A stretch of 64,000 bases of DNA from positions 124,001-188,000 of the forward strand of contig JAZQQB010000071.1 in the NCBI GenBank assembly GCA_045628865.1, read 5' to 3'. The notes below the pieces were generated by a model, which searched no databases, was not told the DNA's origin, and worked only from the letters and a program-made list of their open reading frames with translations. Made by a program: the position numbers and the translations under genes. Below are positions 50,820 to 59,834 of this stretch, in pieces. The stretch comes from JAZQQB01 sp045628865. GTDB lineage: Bacteria > Bacillota > Clostridia > Lachnospirales > Lachnospiraceae. How positions within the stretch are numbered: position 1 is the stretch's first letter; every line of letters begins with the position of its first letter.

Positions 50820-51788
50820 ATGAAACATTCATATAAAAAAAGAATATTAAAATTTTCAATAGTACTTACTTTTTTAAATATGTCTGGTTGTGTATTTACA
50901 GGGAATTCTACTACGATGCCAAGTATCACCTATTCCCTAAGGGAGAATACTGTTCAAACAAATCCGTGCATTATATGCAATGATAAAGGGGTGTTTTATG
51001 TAGTAAAAGACAAAATCTATGAGGAGGATGGATCTCGTATTTTACTACAGGCAGCAGATTATGTGAAAACACCAACCATAACAAACGATGCTATTTATTA
51101 TCGTTCTAATCGTGATGAAGATACGGTTTATTATTATGATTTTCAGGATGGTTCAACAAAAATCATGACGGAAACTTCCTTAAAGGAAAGTAAGGGATTA
51201 GAATTGGATGAAATTTATCAATCCTATGCCTTAGAACCAGGGGTGATCAGTAGTAGAGGACTTGCTGAAAAATACCAAGATGCAACCATTGTTTTGGATG
51301 AAAATTATCTTCGGGTGAATGGGGATAAAATCTGTGCAAGATCAAGTTTGTTTGTGGAAAAGAAGAATTATCAGGGTAAAGAATGTGTATTAGAGTGTAA
51401 CAATACCTTTGGGGATGAGGATATGATTTATTTTGTGATTTCTTACCAAGAGGTAGGTAAGGATACACAAATGATCCATGTATATGAAGAACTGGTTGCT
51501 GTAAATTTGGAATCTGGTGAGATTACACAGATTTATGGTGTAGACGGGGAAAAAGAGCGTATTTTATATTATCAGGGTGAGAGTAAGCTTATATATGTCT
51601 ATCAAAAAGAGTCACAAGCATTTGTGGAAATAGCAATGAAGGATCAATCTCAAAGAAAAATGGTAAACCTAGAGGGTGTGGATTATCGGTCTACGATTGT
51701 GGTTTCCCGTGTTGAGGACGAGATGTATTATCTAGTAGTGGGAAAAGAGAATACCATATCCTATAGTGGACATTGGAGTATCCAGTAG
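50820..51788 (+). CDS. Hypothetical lipoprotein
   Basis: A protein of about 322 residues with a basic N-terminus, hydrophobic stretch (LKFSIVLTFLNMSGC) and lipobox Cys near residue 23. The rest is beta-rich with repeated YYYDFQDGSTK-like and LVAVNLESGEITQIY-like segments, suggestive of a beta-propeller-type outer domain. I do not recognise a family. AAGGGGG lies 11 bases before ATG 50820; ATG 50811 is in frame but only two bases from that site. It starts 16 bp after the C39-like gene and is probably cotranscribed. Confidence 0.65.
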   Translation: MKHSYKKRILKFSIVLTFLNMSGCVFTGNSTTMPSITYSLRENTVQTNPCIICNDKGVFYVVKDKIYEEDGSRILLQAADYVKTPTITNDAIYYRSNRDEDTVYYYDFQDGSTKIMTETSLKESKGLELDEIYQSYALEPGVISSRGLAEKYQDATIVLDENYLRVNGDKICARSSLFVEKKNYQGKECVLECNNTFGDEDMIYFVISYQEVGKDTQMIHVYEELVAVNLESGEITQIYGVDGEKERILYYQGESKLIYVYQKESQAFVEIAMKDQSQRKMVNLEGVDYRSTIVVSRVEDEMYYLVVGKENTISYSGHWSIQ

Positions 51789-51929
51789 TTAAGTTTGTGT
51801 CGAAAAATTGATCACATTTTGATGAAAAATCAGTTTTTTTATACTGCAAAAAATGGTACAATAGAATCGTTATTGGAGATAATAGCAGAGTGCTTTCCTA
51901 TAACAATTCTTAGAAAAGAGGGGCGCAGT

Positions 51930-52340
51930 ATGAATGAGACGGTAAATATTTCAAAAACAATGGTGATTCATGGAAGTGTGAGTACAACAGATGATCTTGC
52001 CATCGAGGGAACTGTTATTGGAGATATTACTTATGAAAAAGATCTTGCATTGTGTGGAACTGTTGAAGGGGATATCACAGCCAAGGGTGATGCAGAGAGC
52101 ATGCTTGAACTTCGAGAAGGAGCGGTTGTACTTGGTGACATTCATGGAAAGAATGTGAGCGCAGCAGGGGCTGCAAAGGGTACATTGTCAGCAAAGAATC
52201 ATTTAGATATTAAGCAATCAGCTATTATTTTAGGGGATATTCATGCAGCTACCATGCAGATCGATATTGGATCTGCAATAGAGGGGCAGTTAAAGATCAA
52301 TCCAGAAAATGTGGATGTGGAAAAGGTATTTGATATTTAA
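51930..52340 (+). CDS. Bactofilin (polymer-forming cytoskeletal protein)
   Basis: A 136-residue bactofilin. SKTMVIHGSVSTTDDLAIEGTVIGDIT and the repeated GTVEGDITAKGD, GAVVLGDIHGKNVSAAGAAKG are the short beta-helix turns typical of the family, which self-assembles into filaments at the membrane and often guides cell-shape or wall enzymes. AGAGGGG precedes the ATG. It is a single gene, flanked upstream by an unknown lipoprotein. Confidence 0.92.
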   Translation: MNETVNISKTMVIHGSVSTTDDLAIEGTVIGDITYEKDLALCGTVEGDITAKGDAESMLELREGAVVLGDIHGKNVSAAGAAKGTLSAKNHLDIKQSAIILGDIHAATMQIDIGSAIEGQLKINPENVDVEKVFDI

Positions 52341-52357
52341 AAAATATTTTGAAAATA

Positions 52358-52410
52358 AAAAGCTATCTTTTGCGAAGTTTTGAAAATTAGCCGCAAATGG
52401 TAGCTTTTAT
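52358..52410 (+). terminator. Terminator after the bactofilin gene
   Basis: AAAAGCTA pairs with TAGCTTTT, with an inner TTTGCG/CGCAAA stem, and ends in T-rich sequence. Confidence 0.75.
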
Positions 52411-52577
52411 ATTGAATAAAATACAACTTTATCTAAATGAATATAAAAACGTGTAATTATAAAAATTAGTTGTATTATTGTTAAAAAATGATATAATAAT
52501 CATTGGTATTTGAAATAGTTTTGGTACTATTGAACTATTTTAAGGGAATATTCTATTTTAGAATTTAGGAGGAAAAC

Positions 52578-54422
52578 ATGAAGAAACATTTAAGTTTGGT
52601 AATGGCATTGACATTAGTTGTTAGCTTGGTTGGTTGTTCAGGAAGCACTGATACAAAGCCATCTGAGAGTCAGGCTACAGAAAGTACAACTGTTGAGAGT
52701 ACAGTTGAAACATCAACAGAAGTTGAGGTTAGTGAGGATGCAATTGATTTACAGATTCTTGCTACAAGTGATTTACATGGTAAGTTCTGTCCTTGGGATT
52801 ATGCTCTTAATACAGAAAGTACAAGTGGTTCCATGGTTCAGTTAGCAACTGCCATTAATGAGAAACGAAATGACAATACACTAGTTCTTGATGCTGGTGA
52901 TACAATTCAGGATAACTCAGCTGATTTGTTTTTGGACGAAGAGGTTCATCCAATGATTGCTGCTATGAACTATATTGGTTATGATGCATGGACAACCGGT
53001 AACCATGAATATAACTATGGTATGGATGTATTGAGAAGCGTAGTTGCAACTCAGGAAGCAGAGGTGTTAGCTGGTAATGTTTGGGATGAAAACGGTGATC
53101 CAGTTGGAAAACCTTATGCTATTTTTGAAAAGGCTGGATTAAAGATTGCTGTAATCGGTATGGTTACACCAAATATCACTCGTTGGGATGCTGCAAATCT
53201 TGCAGATTGTACCGTTACAGATCCAGTAGAGGAATCAAAGAAAGCCATCGCTGAAGTGAAAGACGAAGTAGATGTTATCATTGGTTTGATGCATATGGAT
53301 ATTGATAATGAATATGGTGTTGCTAATTCAGGTGTTACAGACTTAGCAAATGCTTGTCCAGAATTTGATTTGATCATTGCTTCACATGGACACAATGCTA
53401 TCGAATCAGAAACAATCAATGGTGTACTGGTTGTTGAGAATAAAAACATGGCTAATACAATGAGTGAGATCCACTTATTTGTACAGAAAACAGATGCTGG
53501 TAGTGAAGTGGTTAATGCCACAGCAGCGTTGATCACAATTGCAGATTACGAAGCAGATGCTGAAATGGCTTCAACTTTATCAGCTTATGATGAAAGAGCA
53601 AAAGAAAATGCAGAAGTTGTAATTGGTTCTTTGGTTGGTGATGAAATTACTCCAGAAACAGACGAAATTACAGGAATCTATGACTTACAGTTAAAAGATA
53701 CTCCTGTAGTTGATCTTGTAAATGAAGTTCAGTTATATTACTCAGGTGCTAAAGTTTCATCCACTGCTTTTGCCAATGCCAATGCTAAGATCTCAGCAGG
53801 AGATTTGAAACGTTGTGATGTTTCTTTGATCTACAAATATGCCAATACATTATATACAGTAGAAATGACTGGTGAACAGTTAAAAATGTATATGGAATGG
53901 TCTGTATCATTCTTTAACCAGTTCCAGGATGGAGATTTAACAATTTCCTTTAACCCAGATATTCGTAACTATAACTACGATTACTTCAGTGGTGTAAAAT
54001 ATGATGTTGATATTTCTAAACTAGCTGGTGAAAGAATTGTTAATTTAAGATGGATGGACGATACACCAGTTGATCCAGAAGAAACATTTATTGTAGCAAT
54101 GAACAACTATAGAGCAAATTCACATGTTTTAGCTCCAGGTGAAATTTATGAAGAAGGTAATGTACCTACTTTAGTAGAAATGGATATTAGAGGTGAATTA
54201 GGCGGTATCAGAGAGTTGATCGCTGATTACATTGCAAATGTAAACAAAGGTACATGTAAAGTAACTGCTGATAACAACTGGCAGTTAATTGGATATGAAT
54301 GGGATGAAGAACTTCATCAGAAAGCTGTTGAGCAGATTAATGATGGTACGATTACATTGATCAATTCAGAAGATGGAAGAACAGAAAATATTCGTTCTAT
54401 CACAGAAGCAGACTTGAAGTAA
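52578..54422 (+). CDS. 5'-nucleotidase/metallophosphoesterase lipoprotein
   Basis: A 614-residue secreted enzyme with a lipoprotein signal (LALTLVVSLVGC-like, Cys20) and a Ser/Thr/Glu linker to about residue 55. The metallophosphatase domain has ATSDLHGKF, DAGDTIQDN, GNHEYNYG, GLMHMD and ASHGHN, the full set of metal ligands for UshA/CpdB-type enzymes. A 5'-nucleotidase C-terminal domain follows from about residue 370. It likely recovers nucleosides and phosphate outside the cell. AGGAGGAAAAC precedes the ATG. Confidence 0.92.
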   Translation: MKKHLSLVMALTLVVSLVGCSGSTDTKPSESQATESTTVESTVETSTEVEVSEDAIDLQILATSDLHGKFCPWDYALNTESTSGSMVQLATAINEKRNDNTLVLDAGDTIQDNSADLFLDEEVHPMIAAMNYIGYDAWTTGNHEYNYGMDVLRSVVATQEAEVLAGNVWDENGDPVGKPYAIFEKAGLKIAVIGMVTPNITRWDAANLADCTVTDPVEESKKAIAEVKDEVDVIIGLMHMDIDNEYGVANSGVTDLANACPEFDLIIASHGHNAIESETINGVLVVENKNMANTMSEIHLFVQKTDAGSEVVNATAALITIADYEADAEMASTLSAYDERAKENAEVVIGSLVGDEITPETDEITGIYDLQLKDTPVVDLVNEVQLYYSGAKVSSTAFANANAKISAGDLKRCDVSLIYKYANTLYTVEMTGEQLKMYMEWSVSFFNQFQDGDLTISFNPDIRNYNYDYFSGVKYDVDISKLAGERIVNLRWMDDTPVDPEETFIVAMNNYRANSHVLAPGEIYEEGNVPTLVEMDIRGELGGIRELIADYIANVNKGTCKVTADNNWQLIGYEWDEELHQKAVEQINDGTITLINSEDGRTENIRSITEADLK

Positions 54423-54445
54423 TAGAATAAAGAGTATTGTTTAAG

Positions 54446-54490
54446 AGGGTATCGCAGATGGCACAAGGTGTCGCCTGCGATACCCTTTGT
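54446..54490 (+). terminator. Terminator after the nucleotidase gene
   Basis: AGGGTATCGCA and TGCGATACCCT form an 11-bp stem around a 19-base loop, followed by TTGTT. The stem is related to that at 24635. Confidence 0.75.
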
Positions 54491-54579
54491 TATTTGCTAG
54501 GACCCGGCGAAAAGAATTTTCGCCCAGACGACAGCAAATCACGAAGTGATGTGCGAAAGTGTGGGAGTTCGAAGCACGA

Positions 54580-54656
54580 AACAATCCGTTGAATCCGTGA
54601 ATCCGTTGAATCCGTAGAATCCCTTTGGGTGGCTTTTGACACCCTAATCTTGATAG
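54580..54656. repeat. Dispersed AATCCGTAG repeat, expanded copy 2
   Basis: Five units of AATCCGTTG/AATCCGTG/AATCCGTAG from 54583 to about 54623 are followed by GGCTTTTGACACCCTAATCT, matching 32837-32889. No gene crosses it. Confidence 0.75.
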
Positions 54657-54756
54657 GAAAGTTCTCTGAACTTACCTATCAAAGAAAAAGCCTATTCGGG
54701 GATGCGCACGCTTGTGCAGAGGAAGTTTTCACTAATGCGACGCATTTCGCTCGGAC
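54650..54756. repeat. Dispersed hairpin repeat, copy 3 (head and tail)
   Basis: TTGATAGGAAAGTTC (54650-54664) pairs with GAACTTACCTATCAA (54668-54682); then AAAAAGCC, GCACGCTTGTGCAGAGGAAG and AATGCGACGCA follow as in copy 1 at 15502-15605. Further downstream is a AAAGAGTGC/GCACTCTTT hairpin. Confidence 0.8.
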
Positions 54757-54796
54757 GCGAAAGAGTGCTTTGCACTCTTTGTTCGGCGCTATGGGC

Positions 54797-54822
54797 GGAC
54801 TCTAATTAAGGACTCTAATTAA
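54797..54822. repeat. Perfect 13-bp tandem duplication
   Basis: GGACTCTAATTAA occurs twice head to tail in intergenic DNA. No gene uses it. Confidence 0.9.
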
Positions 54823-54823
54823 G

Positions 54824-55008
54824 GAGCTGGCAGGAAGAAAAACAACAGTGAGAGCGAAAAAAGGCATGTACTGTTGTATTTTTTGTATTGAAAAGGCTGG
54901 TTTAAGGATCAGGCAGAGGAAAAAGACAACAGTGAGAGCGGAAATGAGTGTCCACTGTTGTAAAAAACCGGAGAAAAAGACAGATTCTAGGAGCTGGCAG
55001 GAAGAAAA
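54824..55008. repeat. Degenerate ~84-bp tandem repeat
   Basis: GAGCTGGCAGGAAGAAAA starts at 54824 and 54991, with a worn copy at 54908. ACAACAGTGAGAGCG begins at 54842 and 54926, 84 bp apart, and each is followed by ACTGTTGT, giving an 8-bp dyad per unit. I see no gene here. Confidence 0.8.
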
Positions 55009-55030
55009 GACTTTTAAAATATTTTACAAG

Positions 55031-55121
55031 AGAAAGAAGAACAGAAAAGAACAGAAAAGTACAGGAGAAGAACAGAACAAGAACAGAAAAAGAACAGAAA
55101 AGAACAGAAAAAGAACAGAAA
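55031..55121. repeat. AAGAACAGAAA low-complexity repeat
   Basis: Eight or more short units of AAGAACAGAAA with length variation of one or two A residues, in the gap before the tRNA terminator. Confidence 0.85.
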
Positions 55122-55149
55122 ATGAACACCTATTTTTTAACAAAAAGAA

Positions 55150-55183
55150 ACCGCAAAACCTAGCATTCACAAGGCTTTGCGGT
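55150..55183 (-). terminator. Terminator for tRNA-Arg
   Basis: On the minus strand ACCGCAAAGCC pairs with GGTTTTGCGGT (one wobble) around a loop of 12 bases and continues as TTCTTTTTG, 14 bases after the tRNA end. Confidence 0.85.
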
Positions 55184-55196
55184 ATATATAAAATAA

Positions 55197-55270
55197 TGTG
55201 CGTGACAGGATTCGAACCCACGACCTTCTGGTCCGTAGCCAGACGCTCTATCCAGCTGAGCTACACGCAC
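55197..55270 (-). tRNA. tRNA-Arg (ACG)
   Basis: Minus-strand 74-nt tRNA. Acceptor stem GTGCGTG/CACGCAC with discriminator A; D arm GCTC/GAGC; anticodon stem TCTGG/CCAGA around loop CTACGGA, giving anticodon ACG (Arg, CGN codons); T loop TTCGAAT. The T stem GTGGG/CCTGT has three wobble pairs. CCA is not encoded. An unrelated-looking plus-strand frame through this tRNA is an artefact. Confidence 0.97.
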
Positions 55271-55442
55271 ATCTTCTCTCACTTGGTTTTCCAAGCGACT
55301 TGATAAGTATAGAATATTATGTAATGAATGTCAATACAAAAAATAAAAAAAATTTGAAAAAATTGATTTATTTCGAGGCAAGAAACGTTTATAATAAATG
55401 TATGACTTGATGACCAGTTTTTCAACCCATGGGAGGAAGTTC

Positions 55443-57062
55443 ATGGCAAGAGAAAAAATACCTTATTACAAGGAAAAAATGGAAATTGTTCAAGTGAAAA
55501 AGACAAATCCTAAGAAGGCAATTCGACTTTGTGCGCAATTAAGAAAGAAAGCAAAGGAAGATGGGGATGAACAGCAGGTTGCGGTTGCAGATTATTATGC
55601 AGCCGATAGTAGTTGTGCCTGTGAAGAGTATGCGAAGTGTATAGAACTTGCTTCGAGGTGTATTTCACCTCTTCAGAAATATAAAAGATTCGATATTTTA
55701 GCAGATGTTTATAATCTTCGTGGGGTTTCTTATACAGTGATGGGAGACAATCAGAAGGCATTGACCGATTTTTTGCTTGCGATCAGTTACTCAAAAAAGA
55801 AAAAAGAAAAGCTTGTTATGGAGAATAACATCGGTGTATTATATTTTGACTTTGAAAATTATGCAGAGGCATACAAGTATTTTGAAAGAGTATATTCATC
55901 GACGATTAAATATTATAATTTGGAAACAGGTGAAGTTTCTAAGAATTGCCCAAGTATATCAATAATGGTTACTCTGATCAATATGGCCGATGTTTTGGCA
56001 CAACTTGAGCGATATGATGAGGCGTTAGTTTATTTAGATCGGATTGATCAATATATTGCAGTGTTTAAAGACAGAGCAGTAAGTGTGAAGGAGAATCAGA
56101 TCTTGTACAAAATCTGTCATGCCAAAATTGCTTTTGGTCAACAGGATTTAAAAGAAGCCTTGAGATACTCTTGGGAGATCATAGATCTTTTGAATAATCA
56201 AAAGTTAGATGCAGATTCTTCTCACGATGCACAAAGATTGATCCCGTATTTGACGAAATATGGTTTTTTAAAAGAAGCTAAAATTTTATTAGATAATATT
56301 TATGAGAATGCAAATAGATTTAATACCACTGCTCACTGGGTTGAGTATTATACATGTGCCATAGATTATTACAAAGCGGAACAGAATATTGCGAAGCTGA
56401 TAGAAAGCTATGATCAATATTTCTATTATGCAAAAGAGAAGGAAGTAGAGAATAACAAAAAGTTTGTAAGAGATATTGAAACAAAGATCTCGTTGGAGAA
56501 GATACGGACGAAGCAAAAGGAAAGTGAAGAAAAAGCCCGTTATTTGAAACTTTTATCAGAAACGGATGGACTGACTGGCGTTTTGAATCGTTATAGTATG
56601 AATAAGATGTGTGATGATCTGTTTAAACGAGCACAAGTAGAAGGAAAGTATATGGGCTTGATGCTTTTTGATGTGGATTGTTTTAAGGAGTATAACGATA
56701 CCTACGGACATGTGGCTGGAGACGAGTGTTTGAAAGCTGTATCTGCAGTATTGAATGAATTCAGTGATGCTCATCATTTTGTTGCAAGATATGGTGGAGA
56801 TGAGTTTTTACTGATGGCATTTGATCAGACGAATGAGGATATGGAACAGGTTGCCAATGAAATTAAAGATAAGATTCATGCCTTAAAAATGGAGCATAAG
56901 AACTCCAAAAATGAGGAGAAGATCGTATCTTTGACTATAGGTGTGACGAATCATATTCCAAAATCAGATGAGACGGTATTAGATGAAATTCAGATGACGG
57001 ATGAAGCACTTTATACTGCGAAAAAAATAAAAAGAGGAACGATATCGTTCGATTTCTCATAA
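55443..57062 (+). CDS. Diguanylate cyclase with N-terminal TPR region
   Basis: A 539-residue cytosolic protein. Residues 1-360 are TPR-like helical pairs, a signal- or protein-binding region, then a coiled linker (LEKIRTKQKESEEKARYLKLL). The GGDEF domain begins at SETDGLTGVLNRYSM and has FDVDCFKEYNDTYGHVAGDECL and ARYGGDEFLLM, an intact active site that makes cyclic di-GMP from GTP. The RxxD inhibitory site is absent before GGDEF. No membrane helix. I chose ATG 55443 for GGGAGGAAG upstream. No EAL or PilZ gene is in the window. Confidence 0.9.
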   Translation: MAREKIPYYKEKMEIVQVKKTNPKKAIRLCAQLRKKAKEDGDEQQVAVADYYAADSSCACEEYAKCIELASRCISPLQKYKRFDILADVYNLRGVSYTVMGDNQKALTDFLLAISYSKKKKEKLVMENNIGVLYFDFENYAEAYKYFERVYSSTIKYYNLETGEVSKNCPSISIMVTLINMADVLAQLERYDEALVYLDRIDQYIAVFKDRAVSVKENQILYKICHAKIAFGQQDLKEALRYSWEIIDLLNNQKLDADSSHDAQRLIPYLTKYGFLKEAKILLDNIYENANRFNTTAHWVEYYTCAIDYYKAEQNIAKLIESYDQYFYYAKEKEVENNKKFVRDIETKISLEKIRTKQKESEEKARYLKLLSETDGLTGVLNRYSMNKMCDDLFKRAQVEGKYMGLMLFDVDCFKEYNDTYGHVAGDECLKAVSAVLNEFSDAHHFVARYGGDEFLLMAFDQTNEDMEQVANEIKDKIHALKMEHKNSKNEEKIVSLTIGVTNHIPKSDETVLDEIQMTDEALYTAKKIKRGTISFDFS

Positions 57063-57127
57063 AAAGAGGCTTTCAGGTTGGCAATGTCATTTAGATAAAT
57101 GACGTTGCCAGATAGGAAGCCTCTTTT
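57062..57127. terminator. Long bidirectional terminator
   Basis: AAAAGAGGCTT / AAGCCTCTTTT enclose an inner stem TGGCAATGTCATTTA/AAATGACGTTGCCA. It overlaps the stop of the diguanylate cyclase and faces the converging MerR gene. Confidence 0.9.
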
Positions 57128-57150
57128 GACGTTGTGTATAAAAAACAAAA

Positions 57151-57954
57151 CTATTTAGTTCTTTTTTTCTCGGTTAAAAATAACTGTAATTCATAGGTAT
57201 TATTTTCCTTGTGACGGATGGCATCATCCATAATATCGGTTTCGATGATTGTTTGAGGAACCTTCGGATTTAAAAAGGAAGCAAAAATATTCTGGGCCTG
57301 AGAAATGGTATGGCTCTCATTCTGATGGCAGATATAATAGCCCTCGGGCAATTCACGAATCCTCTTATCCTCACATTCACCTGCATTTTCAACAGAAACA
57401 AAAATAGAACGAGTTAAAACACCATTCTCATAATCATATAAGATTCCGGATGGGTAAGTAACGGAAACGCTTAAAAGCTGTGCAAGCATAAAAAGTCGAA
57501 GAATTTTCTGACTTAGATCATCCTCAGGAACATTTTCTTCTAGAACCTGTGTAAGGATTTTTCTGGATGGAATCTTACGATCATAAACATTTGACTGATT
57601 GATGGCAATTGGCTTGTGCTCATAGGACTCTAAGCAGGTGTGAAGCTGACTTAAGCAGTTTCGAATCATTTTGATTTTTTTCTCGGCCAGACTTTTTCCA
57701 TCGTAAAGAAGCTCCTGCAGATTGATCTTATCATTTTCCACATATTTTGCCATATCTCGAAGTGGAATCCCTAGTTCCAAACATAACTTAATGGCATCTA
57801 ATAAAAAAAGCTGATCTTCGGTATAATAACGATAGTTGGTACCGGGATTGATATAGGCTGGCTTCAATACACCGATTTCATCATAATAGCGAAGTGACTT
57901 GATACTAACATTTTTTAGTTTTGATACTTTACCAATTGATAAGTAACCTTTCAT
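57151..57954 (-). CDS. MerR-family regulator with effector-binding domain
   Basis: A 267-residue regulator. MKGYLSIGKVSKLKNVSIKSLRYYDEIGVLKPAYINPGTNYRYYTEDQL is the MerR winged helix (BltR/BmrR group), followed by a coiled dimer helix, and a C-terminal GyrI-like effector-binding domain. No Cys metal signature, so a drug or small-molecule ligand is more likely than a metal. The start at 57954 has GGGGG upstream. It is divergent from cardiolipin synthase with 178 bp between them; whether it regulates cls is unknown. Confidence 0.9.
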   Translation of the reverse strand: MKGYLSIGKVSKLKNVSIKSLRYYDEIGVLKPAYINPGTNYRYYTEDQLFLLDAIKLCLELGIPLRDMAKYVENDKINLQELLYDGKSLAEKKIKMIRNCLSQLHTCLESYEHKPIAINQSNVYDRKIPSRKILTQVLEENVPEDDLSQKILRLFMLAQLLSVSVTYPSGILYDYENGVLTRSIFVSVENAGECEDKRIRELPEGYYICHQNESHTISQAQNIFASFLNPKVPQTIIETDIMDDAIRHKENNTYELQLFLTEKKRTK

Positions 57955-58132
57955 GTAAAATCCCCCGATACGAAATAATGATATAATAATGATAAAATAT
58001 CGTGATTTTTTTTGCAAGTAGCAATATGAAAGTGTATACTAAATATAAGTGAAGGAATGATATTATATGCAAATTATGAGATGAAAGAATGTTTTGCGTT
58101 AATTTGGAATAGATAGAAATTGGGGTATAAAG

Positions 58133-59752
58133 ATGAGGGAACAGAGTGTAAATAATGAAAAAGCAATATTAGCGGAAAAAGAACCAGGAAAGGTAAAAAG
58201 AACCTGGAGAAAGACTTTACGAATTTTGTTTAAATTTGTATTTAGTCATGCCATGGTGACTATTCTACTGGTGATTTTACAGATTGTAATCTTACTGTGG
58301 ACCTTTTTTTCACTGTCGGAGTATTCACCATTTTTTGCGGAAATGTACACCATCATGAGCCTGCTGATTTTGATCGTTATCATCAATCGGGATGATCAGA
58401 ACCCGGTATATCAGCTGGCTTGGGTCATTCCAATCTGTGCATTGCCTGTGTTAGGTGTTTGTTTGTATGTTTTTGGTAATCTCAATTTGGGGGGCTATGG
58501 TGTACGAAAGAGAATTCTTAGTCGAGAGAAGAAGATTAAGCCATTCATTTATACAGATCAAGCTACAAAGCAAATGGCTTTAGAGGATAGCGTTCGTTTT
58601 TTCCGCTTTTCAGAATATATGGAAAACTATGGAGATGCTGCAACCTACCAGTGTGAGGATGCGAGATTTTATGCTCTTGGTGATCATGTTTTTGAAGATA
58701 TCATAGAGGATCTTAAGAATGCTAAGGAATATATTTTTATCGAGTATTTCATTATTGCCAGAGGTAAGGTATGGAATACGGTGCTTGAAATATTAAAGGA
58801 AAAAGTCAAGGAAGGCGTTGAGGTCAGGGTAATCTATGATGGCATGTGTTCTCTGGTGAATCTTCCTTACAACTATCCAAAGAAATTGCAGGAATTTGGG
58901 ATAAAGGCGAAGCAGTTTTCTCCAATCAAACCAATCCTTTCTACGCATCAGAATAACAGGGATCATCGAAAAATCCTTGTTGTGGATGGCAAGATTGCCT
59001 ATACAGGGGGAGTAAATCTTGCAGATGAATATATGAATTTAAAGGTGCGTTTTGGACATTGGAAGGATACTTCTATTCGAATTACAGGGCAGGCTGTCAT
59101 GAGCTTTACCGCCATGTTCTTACAGGCATGGGATTTAGATGAGGCTAAGGTGGAAGATTATGATAAGCTTTTAAAACGTATAGAATTGGACTATGATCAT
59201 GCAAAGGGCTTTGTGATTCCTTATGGAGATGGGCCGCATCGTGCAGAAAATGTTGCAGAGCGTGTTTATTTAAATATTATCAATGAAGCAGAGCAATATG
59301 TACACATCATGTCGCCATATCTGATTTTAGATCATGAAATGCTTTTGGCACTTACCTATGCTGCAAGGCGAGGGGTTGATGTGACGCTGATCATGCCTCA
59401 TGTTCCAGATAAAAAAATTGCTTTTTATATTGCAAGAACATTTTATCCAGCATTGATTGAAGGTGGCGTGAAGGTTTATGAATACACGCCAGGCTTTGTT
59501 CATGCAAAAGGTTTTATCTCAGATGATATAAAGGCTGTTTGTGGTAGTATCAACTTGGATTATAGAAGTCTGTATCTTCATTATGAGTGTGGTGTGTATC
59601 TGTATCATACTCCAGTGATCCTTGATATGGAAAAGGACTTTTTAGAAACACTTACAAAATGTGAGCCAATGACCTTGGAATCTTACAGGAAGCTTCCGAT
59701 TGTTTCTAAAATCATAGGAAGAATCTTTAGATTTTTTGGCCCATTGATGTAA
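58133..59752 (+). CDS. cls: Cardiolipin synthase
   Basis: A 539-residue phospholipase D-family enzyme that condenses two phosphatidylglycerols. Two or three N-terminal membrane helices lie within residues 28-115. The PLD motifs are DHRKILVVDGKIAYTGGVNL and VHAKGFISDDIKAVCGSINLDYRS (HxKxxxxD, both intact). YGVRKRIL and HRAENVAERVYLNII are family blocks. The ribosome binding site (TTGGGG) is mediocre. Complete and of normal length. Confidence 0.94.
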   Translation: MREQSVNNEKAILAEKEPGKVKRTWRKTLRILFKFVFSHAMVTILLVILQIVILLWTFFSLSEYSPFFAEMYTIMSLLILIVIINRDDQNPVYQLAWVIPICALPVLGVCLYVFGNLNLGGYGVRKRILSREKKIKPFIYTDQATKQMALEDSVRFFRFSEYMENYGDAATYQCEDARFYALGDHVFEDIIEDLKNAKEYIFIEYFIIARGKVWNTVLEILKEKVKEGVEVRVIYDGMCSLVNLPYNYPKKLQEFGIKAKQFSPIKPILSTHQNNRDHRKILVVDGKIAYTGGVNLADEYMNLKVRFGHWKDTSIRITGQAVMSFTAMFLQAWDLDEAKVEDYDKLLKRIELDYDHAKGFVIPYGDGPHRAENVAERVYLNIINEAEQYVHIMSPYLILDHEMLLALTYAARRGVDVTLIMPHVPDKKIAFYIARTFYPALIEGGVKVYEYTPGFVHAKGFISDDIKAVCGSINLDYRSLYLHYECGVYLYHTPVILDMEKDFLETLTKCEPMTLESYRKLPIVSKIIGRIFRFFGPLM

Positions 59753-59834
59753 AGACTAGCGAAAAAGCGATACTTGTGCTAAAATGCTACAAGACGGCAA
59801 ATTATTTGTAAGTTAGATATGGAGAGTAATTTTA

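Noticed and set aside
54848..55303. A plus-strand open frame of about 150 codons across the repeat block and the tRNA, ending in GFEPTTFWSVARRS
   Set aside because: That ending is the familiar artefact of translating the complement of a tRNA. The rest is repeat-derived Lys/Arg-rich sequence with no ribosome binding site.
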